A program made the translations under genes and the position numbers. From Chromatiaceae bacterium (GTDB lineage Bacteria; Pseudomonadota; Gammaproteobacteria; Chromatiales; Chromatiaceae): DNA of 64,000 bases. Shown here in pieces: positions 36,786 through 46,500 of this stretch (position 1 is the stretch's first letter; each line of letters opens with the position of its first letter). The notes under the pieces were generated by a model that saw nothing but the letters and a program-made list of their open reading frames with translations, searched no databases and was not told the origin of the DNA. The stretch lies in contig JACKMT010000001.1 of NCBI GenBank assembly GCA_024235255.1, positions 434,001 to 498,000 on the forward strand. Direction: 5' to 3'.

Positions 36786-38393
36786 TCACATCCTGAATAC
36801 GCCAAACCGGGTCTGCTCCGGCGGTGCATTAAGCGCGGCCGAGATGCCGAGGCCCAGCACCCGGCGCGTATCGGCCGGATCGATAATGCCGTCGTCCCAC
36901 AGCCGGGCGCTGGCGTAGTAGGGGTGGCCCTGGCGCTCGTACTGCTGCCACACCGGCTGTTTGAAGTCGGCTTCCTGCTGTTCAGACCAGCTCTCGCCGC
37001 GCGCCGCCATCGCATCGCGCTTGATCTGTGCCAGCACATTGGCCGCCTGTTCGCCGCCCATCACCGAGATGCGCGCGTTCGGCCACATCCACAGGAAACG
37101 GCCACTGTAGGCGCGTCCGCACATGGCGTAGTTGCCGGCGCCGAAGCTGCCGCCCACCACGACGGTGAACTTGGGCACTTGCGCGCAGGCGACCGCGGTG
37201 ACCATTTTCGCGCCGTCTTTGGCAATGCCGCCCTCCTCGTACTTTCTGCCGACCATGAAGCCGGTGATGTTCTGCAGAAAGAGCAGCGGGATGCCGCGCT
37301 GCGCGCACAGCTCGACGAAATGGGCCCCTTTCAGCGCCGATTCGGAGAACAGGATGCCGTTGTTGGCAACGATGCCGACCGGGTAGCCGTGGATGTGCGC
37401 AAAGCCACAGACCAGCGTGGCGCCGTAGAGCTTCTTGAATTCGTCGAACTCGCTGCCGTCCACCACCCGGGCGATCACTTCGCGGATATCGAACGGGATG
37501 CGCCGATCGGCGGGTACGATGCCGTACAGCTCATCGGCAGGAAACAGCGGCTCTCTCGGCTCCGCGAGCGCCAGTCGGGGCTGTTTGCGGCGATTCAGAT
37601 TGGCCACCGCCCGGCGCGCCAGACCCAACGCGTGCGAATCGTTCATCGCATAATGGTCGGTGACGCCGGAGATACGCGAATGCACCTCGGCACCGCCCAG
37701 CTCCTCGGCGGTGACCACCTCGCCGGTCGCTGCCTTGACCAGCGGCGGGCCGCCGAGAAAGATGGTCCCCTGGCGGCGCACGATGATGCTCTCGTCCGAC
37801 ATGGCCGGCACGTAGGCGCCGCCGGCGGTGCAGGAGCCCATCACCACGGCGATCTGCGGGATGCCGGCAGCGGAGAGGTTGGCCTGGTTGTAGAAGATTC
37901 TCCCGAAATGGTCGCGGTCCGGAAACACCTCGTCCTGACTGGGCAGATTGGCGCCGCCGGAATCGACCAGGTAGATGCACGGCAGCTGGTTTTCGCGCGC
38001 GACATCCTGGGCGCGCAGATGCTTCTTCACCGTCATCGGGTAGTAACTGCCCCCTTTTACCGTGGCGTCGTTGGCAATGATCAGGCACTCCTGGCCGCTC
38101 ACCCGGCCGATACCGGTGATGATGCCGGCTGCCGGCACCTCGCCGTTGTACATGCCGTAGGCGGCAAACTGGGAGAGTTCGAGAAACGGCGAACCGGCGT
38201 CGAGCAGCACCCGGATGCGCTCCCTGGGCAGCAGCTTGCCGCGGCTCAGGTGGCGCTCGCAGGCACGTTCACCACCGCCTTGCGATATCACCGCGACCTG
38301 CCGGCGCAGATCCTCCACCAATCCCAGCATCGCCTCCCGGTTTTTTTGAAAACTTTCGGCACGCGGATTGACGCCGGTTCCGATGGTCGCCAT
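36786..38393 (-). CDS. liuB: Methylcrotonyl-CoA carboxylase, carboxyltransferase subunit
   Basis: 535 residues, the family norm. The protein carries tandem crotonase-like carboxyltransferase lobes: YLVDSGGANLPSQDEVFPD and GSCTAGGAYVPAMSDE in the N-terminal lobe, LFLQNITGFMVGRKYEEGG and GGSFGAGNYAMCGRAY in the C-terminal lobe. It moves CO2 from biotin to 3-methylcrotonyl-CoA. A strong GGAGG ribosome site precedes the ATG, which overlaps the upstream stop (TAATG). Partner of the biotin subunit at 33981. Confidence 0.96.
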   Translation of the reverse strand: MATIGTGVNPRAESFQKNREAMLGLVEDLRRQVAVISQGGGERACERHLSRGKLLPRERIRVLLDAGSPFLELSQFAAYGMYNGEVPAAGIITGIGRVSGQECLIIANDATVKGGSYYPMTVKKHLRAQDVARENQLPCIYLVDSGGANLPSQDEVFPDRDHFGRIFYNQANLSAAGIPQIAVVMGSCTAGGAYVPAMSDESIIVRRQGTIFLGGPPLVKAATGEVVTAEELGGAEVHSRISGVTDHYAMNDSHALGLARRAVANLNRRKQPRLALAEPREPLFPADELYGIVPADRRIPFDIREVIARVVDGSEFDEFKKLYGATLVCGFAHIHGYPVGIVANNGILFSESALKGAHFVELCAQRGIPLLFLQNITGFMVGRKYEEGGIAKDGAKMVTAVACAQVPKFTVVVGGSFGAGNYAMCGRAYSGRFLWMWPNARISVMGGEQAANVLAQIKRDAMAARGESWSEQQEADFKQPVWQQYERQGHPYYASARLWDDGIIDPADTRRVLGLGISAALNAPPEQTRFGVFRM

Positions 38394-38995
38394 TACCAGC
38401 CTCCGGTCTGCAGCCAGCGCTCCACCTGTTCCAGGCGGTCGTTGCCCCAGAAAGGTTCGTCCCCGATAAAAACGAAAGGCGAACCGAATACACCGCGCGC
38501 CATCGCTGCCTGGGTCTCTTGTTTTAAACGCGCTTTCACCTCCGGCGTGGCGATCGCAGTCAGCAGCTGCTGCCGGTCGACGCCCAGCGGCTCCGCCAGA
38601 TCCGCCACCAGCTCCGGCTGGGTGCCATCCCTGCCCTGCTCGAATGTGATCCGGTAGACCGCCTTGGCCAGCTGTTTAGCAGTTTCCGGCTGCACGTCGA
38701 ACAGCCAGTAATAGGCCCGGCTCGGCGCCAGCGCGGCTTTCGGGAACTCCTCCGGCAACCGGAACTTCGCACCTTGCAGACGTGCGCTGCGGGCAAAATC
38801 GTGCGCCGCGTAGTCACCCATCAACGGCGTATCCAACAATGGCCGGTGCCCGGTGGCGGCGAACGCCGGACCGAGCAGAAAGGGGTGCCAGACCACGTCG
38901 CATCCATGCCGAGCGGCGATCTCATCGATGCGCAGGCTGGCCAGATAACCGTAGGGGGAGTAGAAGTCAAAATAGAAATCGATGGTTGCCGGCAT
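38393..38995 (-). CDS. DsbA-fold 2-hydroxychromene-2-carboxylate isomerase-like protein
   Basis: 200 residues. IDFYFDFYSPYGYLASLRI at the N-terminus and GVFGSPFVFIGDEPFWGNDRL near the C-terminus match the HCCA isomerase/kappa-class glutathione transferase group. In these proteins a Ser near residue 13 replaces the thioredoxin Cys pair and activates glutathione. The founding enzyme works in naphthalene breakdown; its homologues occur beside acyl-CoA pathways with unknown substrates. Here it lies inside the leucine operon, one base overlapping liuB and with GGAG before its ATG. The family call is good, the reaction here unknown. Confidence 0.88.
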   Translation of the reverse strand: MPATIDFYFDFYSPYGYLASLRIDEIAARHGCDVVWHPFLLGPAFAATGHRPLLDTPLMGDYAAHDFARSARLQGAKFRLPEEFPKAALAPSRAYYWLFDVQPETAKQLAKAVYRITFEQGRDGTQPELVADLAEPLGVDRQQLLTAIATPEVKARLKQETQAAMARGVFGSPFVFIGDEPFWGNDRLEQVERWLQTGGW

Positions 38996-39003
38996 TTGCT
39001 GCT

Positions 39004-39112
39004 CCTCAACGACAGGGCCGAGGGCACAAGGCCCAGGAAAAACAAGTACGTGCCCTACTGTTCTCCTCGGCCCTTGGCCCTGTATTTCCGGCCCTTGCCC
39101 CTAAAAATTTTC
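39004..39112. repeat. GC-rich palindromic intergenic element
   Basis: The 131-base gap between the acyl-CoA dehydrogenase and the isomerase gene contains repeated GGGCC/AAGGGCC words. Arms GGGCCGAGG (39015-39023) and CCTCGGCCC (39065-39073) can pair across a loop that itself contains GGGCACAAGGCCC. It may be a transcript-processing hairpin or a multi-copy intergenic repeat. Copies elsewhere cannot be judged from this window. Confidence 0.4.
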
Positions 39113-39126
39113 TTCGCATTGTTTTC

Positions 39127-40260
39127 TCAAAGCTCCAGATTACGGGAGATCACCATCCGTTGAATATCGCTGGTCCCCTCGTAAATCTGGCTGATGCGCA
39201 CGTCGCGGAATATGCGTTCGACCGGAAAATCCTGCAGATAGCCATAGCCGCCATGCACCTGGATGGCATCGGAGCAGATCTTCTCGGCGGCCTCCGAGGC
39301 GAACAGCTTGGCCATGCAGGCCTCCTTCAGACAGGGCTTGCCGGCGTCCCGCAGTTCGGCAGCCTGCAGCACCAGCAGGCGAGCCGCTTCAAGCTGCGTT
39401 GCCATATCCGCCAGCCGGAAAGCCACCGCCTGGTGTTCGCTAATCGGTCGACCGAAGCTCTCGCGCTCCTGTGCGTAGGCCAGCGCCGCCTGATACGCGG
39501 CGCGCGCCATCCCCACGCACTGGGCGGCGATGCCGATGCGGCCGGCCTCCAGGTTGCTCAGCGCGATCCGGTAGCCTTCGCCCTCCTCGCCGATCAGGTG
39601 GTCGGCGGGGATGCGGCAGTCGTCGAAAAAGATCTGCGCGGTGTCCGATGCGTGCTGACCCATCTTCTCCTCGACCACAGCCACCTGGTAGCCGGGATTG
39701 TCGGTCGGCACCGCAAATGCGCTGATCCCCTTTTTCCCCGCAGCCGGGTCGGTAACCGCGAACACGATGGCGAGCTGCCCATGTTTACCGGAGGTGATGA
39801 ACTGCTTGGTGCCGTTGATGACGTATTCGTCGCCGTCGCGCAGTGCGCGGGTTTTCAATGCGGCCGCGTCCGAACCGGCCTGCGGTTCGGTGAGACAGAA
39901 GCAGCCCAGCATCCGGCCGGAAGCGAGCGGGCGCAGGTACTTCTCCTTCAGATAGTCACTGCCGAAGTTGAGCAGCGGCCCGCACACCACCGAGTTGTTG
40001 ACGCTGAGGATAGTGGAACAGGCGCCATCCCCTGCGGCGATCTCCTCGATGGCCAGCGCGAAGGCGACATAGCCGGTCTCGGACCCGCCCCAGACCTCCG
40101 GCACGGTCATGCCGTAGAGGCCGAGCGCCCCCATCTCCGCCAGCTCCTCGGCTGGGAAATGGCTCTCCCGATCCCAGCGGGCGGCATTGGGCAGCAGCCG
40201 TTCGCGGGCGAACTCGCGCGCCATGTCGCGGATCATGCACTGCTCTTCGGTCAGGATCAT
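39127..40260 (-). CDS. Acyl-CoA dehydrogenase (short-chain/butyryl-CoA type)
   Basis: 377 residues from the ATG at 40260, which overlaps the thiolase stop (ATGA). Flavoprotein signatures: CFCLTEPQAGSDAAAL and the C-terminal QVHGGYGYLQDFPVERIFRD. IYEGTSDIQRM supplies the usual catalytic Glu (near 361), unlike the isovaleryl-CoA dehydrogenase in the same operon. It oxidises acyl-CoA to trans-2-enoyl-CoA and passes electrons to ETF. With the crotonase, hydroxybutyryl-CoA dehydrogenase and thiolase nearby, butyryl-CoA is a likely substrate; 2-methylbutyryl- or isobutyryl-CoA are alternatives. Confidence 0.92.
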   Translation of the reverse strand: MILTEEQCMIRDMAREFARERLLPNAARWDRESHFPAEELAEMGALGLYGMTVPEVWGGSETGYVAFALAIEEIAAGDGACSTILSVNNSVVCGPLLNFGSDYLKEKYLRPLASGRMLGCFCLTEPQAGSDAAALKTRALRDGDEYVINGTKQFITSGKHGQLAIVFAVTDPAAGKKGISAFAVPTDNPGYQVAVVEEKMGQHASDTAQIFFDDCRIPADHLIGEEGEGYRIALSNLEAGRIGIAAQCVGMARAAYQAALAYAQERESFGRPISEHQAVAFRLADMATQLEAARLLVLQAAELRDAGKPCLKEACMAKLFASEAAEKICSDAIQVHGGYGYLQDFPVERIFRDVRISQIYEGTSDIQRMVISRNLEL

Positions 40261-41438
40261 AGGATCTCCACCGCCATCGCCGTGGCTTCGCCGCCGCCGA
40301 TGCAGAGCGAGGCCATACCGCGCTTCAGCCCGCGCTGCTCCAAAGCCGAAATCAGCGTAACCAGGATGCGCGCGCCGGAGGCACCGATCGGATGGCCCAG
40401 CGCGCAGGCGCCGCCATGCACGTTCACCTTGTCGTGCGGCAGCTTCAACGACTCCATCGCCGCCATCGTCACCACCGCGAACGCTTCGTTGATTTCGTAC
40501 AGATCGACCTCGTCGGCGCGCCATTTCAACCGCTCCAGCAGCTTGCCCATCGCCGCCACCGGCGCGGTAGTGAACCAGCTGGGCTCCTGCGCTTGCGTGC
40601 TGTGGCCGAGTATCACCGCGCGCGGCTTCAGGCCGCGTCGTTCCGCCTCGGAACGGCGCATCAATACCAGCGCGGCGGCACCGTCGGAGATGGAGCTGGA
40701 GTTGGCGGCGGTCACCGTGCCCCCTTTGCGGAACGCCGGGCGCATGTGCGGTATCTTCTCGATATTGGCGTTGAACGGTTGCTCGTCGCTCTCCACCAGC
40801 CTCTCACCGCTGCGGCCGCCGACCGTCACCGGGGCGATTTCGGGCTTGAACAGCCCGGTCTGGATCGCCTGCTTTGCACGCGTCAGCGAGGTGATCGCAA
40901 ACGCGTCCTGCTGCTCGCGGGTAAAGCCGAACTTGTCGGCGCAATCCTCGGCAAAGGTGCCCATCAGCCGCCCCTTGTCGTAGGCGTCTTCCAGACCATC
41001 GAAGAACATATGATCGATCGCCTGGGCGTGCCCAAGCCGCATCCCGGCGCGTGCTTTGGGCAGCAGGTAGGGGGCGTTGCTCATGCTCTCCATGCCGCCC
41101 GCAACCATTATCCGATTGGTTCCTGCCAACAGCAGATCGTGCGCCAGCATGGTGGCCTTCATGCCCGAGCCGCACACCTTGCTGATGGTGGTGCAGCCGG
41201 TGGCGAGCGGCAGTCCGGCGCCCAGACTGGCCTGGCGCGCCGGCGCCTGCCCCAGCCCGGCGGGCAGCACGTTGCCCATCAGCACCTCCTGTACCTCTTC
41301 CGGGGAGAGGCCGGCGGATGCCACCGCCGCTCTGATTGCGACGGCGCCCAGCTCCGGTGCGGTTTGCGCGGCCAGCACGCCTTGAAACCCGCCCATCGGG
41401 GTGCGCATGGCGCTGACGATGACGACTGGATCGTTCAT
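40257..41438 (-). CDS. Acetyl-CoA C-acetyltransferase (thiolase II)
   Basis: 393 residues. The nucleophile Cys89 sits in KVCGSGMKA, the catalytic His in ALGHPIGASGAR near residue 350, and the second Cys in LCIGGGEATAMAVEIL (near 379). All thiolase residues are present. It cleaves acetoacetyl-CoA to two acetyl-CoA or runs in reverse. GGAG precedes the ATG, 29 bases after the isovaleryl-CoA dehydrogenase gene. In the operon it can finish both the leucine route and butyryl-CoA oxidation. Confidence 0.95.
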   Translation of the reverse strand: MNDPVVIVSAMRTPMGGFQGVLAAQTAPELGAVAIRAAVASAGLSPEEVQEVLMGNVLPAGLGQAPARQASLGAGLPLATGCTTISKVCGSGMKATMLAHDLLLAGTNRIMVAGGMESMSNAPYLLPKARAGMRLGHAQAIDHMFFDGLEDAYDKGRLMGTFAEDCADKFGFTREQQDAFAITSLTRAKQAIQTGLFKPEIAPVTVGGRSGERLVESDEQPFNANIEKIPHMRPAFRKGGTVTAANSSSISDGAAALVLMRRSEAERRGLKPRAVILGHSTQAQEPSWFTTAPVAAMGKLLERLKWRADEVDLYEINEAFAVVTMAAMESLKLPHDKVNVHGGACALGHPIGASGARILVTLISALEQRGLKRGMASLCIGGGEATAMAVEIL

Positions 41439-41467
41439 GTATTACTCCAACTCTGGTTAACCGTTTC

Positions 41468-42634
41468 TCACCGGGTCTCGTTGAACAGCTCGCGCCCGAT
41501 CAGCATGCGGCGGATCTCCGAAGTGCCGGCGCCGATCTCGTAGAGTTTGGCGTCGCGCAGCAGCCGTCCGGTCGGATATTCGTTGATATAGCCGTTGCCG
41601 CCCAGCGTCTGGATCGCCTGCAGTGCCATCCAGGTAGCCTTCTCGGCCGCGTAGAGAATCGCACCGGCGGCATCCTTGCGCGTGGTCTCGCCGCGGTCGC
41701 ACGCCTGGCCCACCGCGTAGACGTAGGCGCGGCAGGCGTTCAGCGTGGTGTACATATCCGCCATCTTGCCCTGCATCAGCTCGAATTCGCCGATTGGCCG
41801 ACCGAACTGCTCGCGTTCGTGAATGTAGGGAACCACCGCATCCATGCATGCCTGCATGATGCCGAGCGGGCCGGCGGCCAGCACCGCGCGTTCGTAGTCG
41901 AGGCCGCTCATCAGCACCCGCACGCCGCCGTTCAGTTGGCCCAGGATGTTCTCCTCCGGCACCTCGCAATCCTGAAACACCAGCTCGCCGGTGTTGGAAC
42001 CGCGCATGCCCAGCTTGTCCAGTTTCTGCGCCGAGACCACGTTTGAGAACTCGCGCTCGACCAGAAACGCGGTGATCCCCTTGGGACCGGCATTCGGATC
42101 GGTGCGGGCGTAGACCACGATCACATCCGCCTCGGGACCGTTGGTGATCCACATTTTGCTGCCGTTGAGCAGGTAACGGTCGCCCTGCTTCTCCGCTTTG
42201 AGCCGCAGACTAACCACATCGGATCCGGCGTTCGGCTCCGACATCGCAAGTGCGCCGACATGCTCGCCGCTGATCAGTCTGGGCAGCAGACGCTGCTTCT
42301 GCGCTGGCGTGCCGTTGCGCTTGATCTGATTGACGCAGAGATTGGAGTGGGCGCCGTAGCTCAGGCCGACCGACGCCGAGGCACGGCTGATCTCCTCCAT
42401 CGCCACAATGTGCGCCAGGTAGCCCATGTCGGCGCCGCCATACGCCTCGGGAACGGTGATGCCCAGCAGACCCATATCGCCCAGCTTGCGCCAGAGCGGC
42501 GCGGGGAACTCGTTTCTCAGGTCAATTTCGGCGGCCTGCGGCGCGATCTCGCTGGCGGCAAAATCGCGCACCGAATCGCGCAGCATGTCGACGGTGTCAC
42601 CAAGACCGAAATTGAGCGACGGCAGATGGACCAT
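41468..42634 (-). CDS. liuA: Isovaleryl-CoA dehydrogenase
   Basis: 388 residues. The sequence closely follows isovaleryl-CoA dehydrogenases: SYGAHSNLCVNQI, MSEPNAGSDVVSL, YVYAVGQACD. The position of the usual catalytic Glu reads YEIGAGTSEIR (no Glu at the base position), while Glu248 in SGLDYERAVLA takes its place, the hallmark of the isovaleryl-CoA enzyme. It converts isovaleryl-CoA to 3-methylcrotonyl-CoA using FAD and ETF. First gene of the leftward operon; GGAG precedes the ATG, and a LiuR-type operator/promoter lies about 100 bases upstream. Confidence 0.96.
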   Translation of the reverse strand: MVHLPSLNFGLGDTVDMLRDSVRDFAASEIAPQAAEIDLRNEFPAPLWRKLGDMGLLGITVPEAYGGADMGYLAHIVAMEEISRASASVGLSYGAHSNLCVNQIKRNGTPAQKQRLLPRLISGEHVGALAMSEPNAGSDVVSLRLKAEKQGDRYLLNGSKMWITNGPEADVIVVYARTDPNAGPKGITAFLVEREFSNVVSAQKLDKLGMRGSNTGELVFQDCEVPEENILGQLNGGVRVLMSGLDYERAVLAAGPLGIMQACMDAVVPYIHEREQFGRPIGEFELMQGKMADMYTTLNACRAYVYAVGQACDRGETTRKDAAGAILYAAEKATWMALQAIQTLGGNGYINEYPTGRLLRDAKLYEIGAGTSEIRRMLIGRELFNETR

Positions 42635-42738
42635 TCACAGTTCTCCATTCAGGTTGATAACAATGTTGCTGTTTTCATTTGCCCGGACCGCTGGGATCAG
42701 CTGCCGCCCGAAACTCATGTCTCACGATCAACAATGGC

Positions 42739-42767
42739 AAAATAGCTTACGTTTACGTAAACGTCAA
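42739..42767 (-). promoter_or_regulatory. LiuR operator inside the liu operon promoter
   Basis: On the minus strand TTGACG (42767-42762), a 17-base spacer, then TATTTT (42744-42739). A perfect 16-bp palindrome, ACGTTTACGTAAACGT (42749-42764), lies over the spacer and -35. This is the layout used by MerR-family regulators. The same core recurs upstream of liuR and icmF. Transcription would begin about 95-100 bases before the liuA start. Confidence 0.78.
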
Positions 42768-42957
42768 CCTGATATGCATTTGGCGCGGTTGATCCCGTTT
42801 CCCACGACCGGCCAGAGAGGTCGTCTTGCTGACATTAACAAAACTTTTACGCCGGCAACGAGAAAGCCCCCAGAGAGGAGATCTTTGTCGAGAATGTGCT
42901 ATGAACCCAACCTACCAACCTACACTAGGTATCGTGAGGATGGGGGTCGCGAACTGA

Positions 42958-43344
42958 TTATTTGTGCGGAATCCCCTTCAATGCACTTTTCACCCGCTTT
43001 TCGACACTTTTCAGATCCTGCAGTATCGCCTTGATATCCTCTTGCTGCTGCTGCAGGTTGAGCCGCTGCTGCTCGATCTTCTCCAGGAAATAGGTCAGCT
43101 GGCGTTCGCCGCCCGAATCCAGATCGTAGAGTTCGATGATCTCTTTCGCTTCCGATAGGGAGAAGCCGAGCCGCTTGCCGCGCAGTATTAACCGCAGCCG
43201 GACGTAATCGCCCTCGCTAAACACGCGCTGACGTCCCTCGCGGGTGGGGGTCAGCAGTCCCTGATCCTCATAAAACCTGATCGTTCTGGGGGTGACGTCG
43301 TACTCCTTCGCGAGATCAGAAATTGTGTATGTCTTCGGCTTCAT
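42958..43344 (-). CDS. liuR: MerR-family regulator LiuR
   Basis: 128 residues from the ATG at 43344, chosen for its GGAGAGGAG ribosome site; an upstream in-frame ATG at 43401 is less likely. The MerR winged helix is at residues 1-75 (YTISDLAKEYDVTPRTIRFYEDQGLLTPTREG, RVFSEGDYVRLRLILRGKRLGFSL), followed by a dimerising coiled coil of about 45 residues. There is no metal-binding Cys cluster. Such LiuR proteins control leucine/isovalerate genes in gamma- and betaproteobacteria. The gene sits between liuA and icmF with operators on both sides. Confidence 0.92.
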   Translation of the reverse strand: MKPKTYTISDLAKEYDVTPRTIRFYEDQGLLTPTREGRQRVFSEGDYVRLRLILRGKRLGFSLSEAKEIIELYDLDSGGERQLTYFLEKIEQQRLNLQQQQEDIKAILQDLKSVEKRVKSALKGIPHK

Positions 43345-43455
43345 GGACTCCTCTCCCGGCGATTCAGCATAAGGTCTAACAGGCGCTACTGCGTTTTCCA
43401 TCTCACCTTAATACCTCGGCTACACTTTAACTGACCCAATGCAGTGTGAACCCTA

Positions 43456-43491
43456 AGTATAGTTGACGTTTACGTAAACGTCATGTAATTT
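43456..43491. promoter_or_regulatory. Shared LiuR operator with divergent promoters for liuR and icmF
   Basis: A perfect 20-bp palindrome (43464-43483) with core ACGTTTACGTAAACGT. Rightward: TTGACG (43463-43468), 17 bases, TAATTT (43486-43491), toward icmF. Leftward: ATGACG (43484-43479), 17 bases, TATACT (43461-43456), toward liuR. Both promoters therefore share one operator, giving autoregulation of liuR and co-regulation of icmF. Confidence 0.8.
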
Positions 43492-43530
43492 TCAGCGGAA
43501 TGAGTTCCACCTTCCAGAGAGTCGGTTAAC

Positions 43531-46500
43531 ATGCAAAACGCCAGCAAGGCACAATCTGCCGCCTTCACTCCCAACCATAAAATCCGTTTCGTCACCGCCG
43601 CCAGCCTGTTCGACGGACACGACGCCTCGATCAATATCATGCGCCGGATCCTCCAGGCATCCGGCGCCGAGGTGATCCATCTGGGACACAACCGATCGGT
43701 GGCGGAGATCGTCGATGCCGCGCTGCAGGAGGATGTCCAGGGCATCGCGGTCAGCTCCTACCAGGGCGGTCATGTCGAATACCTGAAGTACATGGTGGAC
43801 ATGCTCAGGCAGCGCGGCGGCGAACAGATCCGGGTATTCGCCGGCGGCGGCGGCGTCATCATTCCCGAGGAGATGCATGAGCTGCACGGTTACGGCGTCA
43901 CCCGCATCTACTCGCCGGAGGACGGCCAGGCGATGGGCCTGCAGGGCATGATCCTGGATATGCTAGAAAAGAGCGACTTTGACCCGGGCGAGCTGGCACC
44001 GGCGAATCTTGACCCCATCATGAAAGGCGATTTCCGCGCACTGTCGCGGGTGCTGACCGCGCTGGAGAACGGCACCCTGGCCAAGGCACTGCAGACCGGC
44101 ATCACCCAGGCGGCAGCCGAGATGAAAAGAAGGATACCGGTGCTGGGCATCACCGGCACCGGCGGCTCCGGCAAATCCTCCCTGACCGACGAACTGGTGC
44201 GGCGTTTCCGGCTGGGACAGGGCGACCGGCTCAGAATCGCCATCATCGCGGTCGATCCGACCCGCCGTAAGACCGGCGGTGCGCTGCTCGGCGACCGCAT
44301 CCGCATGAACGCCATCAACCACCCGAATATCTTCATGCGCTCGGTGGCGACCCGCGACGCTAAAGGCGAGGTACCCGGCTACCTCACCGCGATGATCGAC
44401 GCCTGCCGGCTGGCAGATTTCGACCTGATTATCATCGAGACCCCCGGCATCGGCCAGGGCAGCGCGGCGATCGTGCCGCTGGTCGACACCTCGCTGTATG
44501 TGATGACCCCGGAGTTCGGCGCACAGAGCCAGTTGGAGAAGATCGACATGCTCGATTTCGCCGATTTCGTCGCCATCAACAAGTTCGACCGCAAAGGGGC
44601 GGAAGATGCCTTCCGCGATGTCAGCAAACAGGTGCAGCGCAACCGGGAGGCATTTTCGACACCGGTGGACGAGATGCCGGTCTACGGCACCATGGCAGCC
44701 CGCTTCAACGACGACGGACTCACCGCGCTCTACCAGGGTCTGCTGCAAAGACTCGGCGAACTGGGGCTGGATGTCGTGGCCGATCTGCTGCCTGCCGCCG
44801 CCGGCCACAAATCCACCGGCAAGCATGTCATCGTACCGCCCCAACGCGTCCGCTATCTGGCGGAGATCGCCGAGACGGTGCGCGATTACAAAAAGAGCGC
44901 CAGGGAACAGGCTGATCTTGCCCGCGAGCGCCAGCAATTGATCGAAAGCAGGCGCATGCTGACCGAGTCGGGTGCAGCGGTGAAGGAGCTCGATCAACTG
45001 ATCGAGGCGCGCGAGCTGCAGCTCGACCCGCGCGCCAGGAAGCTGCTCGACATCTGGCCCAAGGTGCGTGAAAGCTACGCCGGCGACGAGTACGTGGTGA
45101 AGATCCGCGACCGCGAGATCCGCACGCAACTGAAACGCACCACCCTCTCCGGCACCCGGATTCCGAAGGTTGCCCTGCCCCACTACCAGGACCACGGTGA
45201 GCTGTTGAAATGGCTGCTGCTGGAGAATCTGCCCGGCACCTTCCCCTACACTGCCGGGGTGTTCGCCTTCAAGCGCGAGGGTGAGGACCCGACCCGGATG
45301 TTCGCCGGCGAAGGGGATGCGTTCCGCACCAACCGCCGCTTCAAAAAACTCTCCGAGCACGCCGCAGCGAAACGGCTGTCGACCGCATTCGACTCGGTCA
45401 CGCTGTACGGCTGCGATCCGGACGAACGGCCCGACATCTACGGCAAAGTGGGCAACTCCGGCGTCTCCATCGCCACACTGGATGACCTGAAGGTACTCTA
45501 CAGCGGCTTCGATCTATGCAGCCCGACCACCTCGGTATCGATGACCATCAACGGCCCGGCACCGATGATCCTGGCAATGTTCATCAACACCGCGATCGAT
45601 CAGCAGATCGAGAAGTTCGAACGGGAGAACGGACGCCAACCCACCGACGACGAGATCGACAAGATCCGTGAATGGGCGCAGGAGAACATGCGCGGCACGG
45701 TGCAGGCGGATATTCTGAAAGAGGACCAGGGTCAGAACACCTGCATCTTCTCCACCGAGTTCGCGCTCAAGATGATGGGCGATATCCAGGAGTACTTCGT
45801 GCAGCACCGGATCCGCAACTTCTATTCGGTCTCGATCTCCGGCTACCACATCGCCGAGGCCGGCGCCAATCCGATCTCGCAGCTCGCCTTCACGCTCGCC
45901 AACGGCTTCACCTATGTGGAGACCTACCTGGCCAGAGGCATGCACATCGACGAGTTCGCGCCCAACCTCTCGTTCTTCTTCAGCAACGGCATGGAGCCGG
46001 AGTACACGGTGATGGGACGGGCTGCCAGACGCATCTGGGCGACCGCGCTGCGCTTCAAATACGGCGGCAACGAGCGTTCGCAGAAACTCAAGTATCACAT
46101 CCAGACCTCCGGCCGCTCGCTGCATGCCCAGGAGATGGATTTCAACGACATCCGCACCACGCTGCAGGCGCTAATTGCGATCTACGACAACTGCAACAGC
46201 CTGCACACCAACGCCTTCGACGAGGCGATCACCACGCCCAGCGAAGAGTCGGTGCGCCGCGCGCTGGCCATTCAGCTGATCATCAACAACGAGTGGGGGC
46301 TGGCGCGCAACGAGAATCCCAACCAGGGGGCATTCATCATCGAGGAGTTGACCGAACTGGTGGAAGAGGCGGTACTGGCGGAATTCGAGCGCATCTCCGA
46401 ACGCGGCGGCGTGCTGGGCGCAATGGAGACCGGCTACCAGCGCGGCAAGATCCAGGATGAATCGCTGCATTACGAGCACATGAAGCACGACGGCAGCCTG

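Noticed and set aside
36702..40983. Long open frames on the plus strand (up to 733 codons) opposite the leucine operon
   Set aside because: They mirror the codon pattern of the well-supported minus-strand enzymes, have no family motifs and no ribosome sites.
43401..43531. Cobalamin riboswitch before the B12-dependent icmF
   Set aside because: The 5' leader is only about 35 bases if the proposed promoter is right, and no B12-box-like sequence is seen.
43963..45360. 465-codon open frame opposite icmF
   Set aside because: Shadow of icmF; composition is Val/Gln/His-rich with no known domain.
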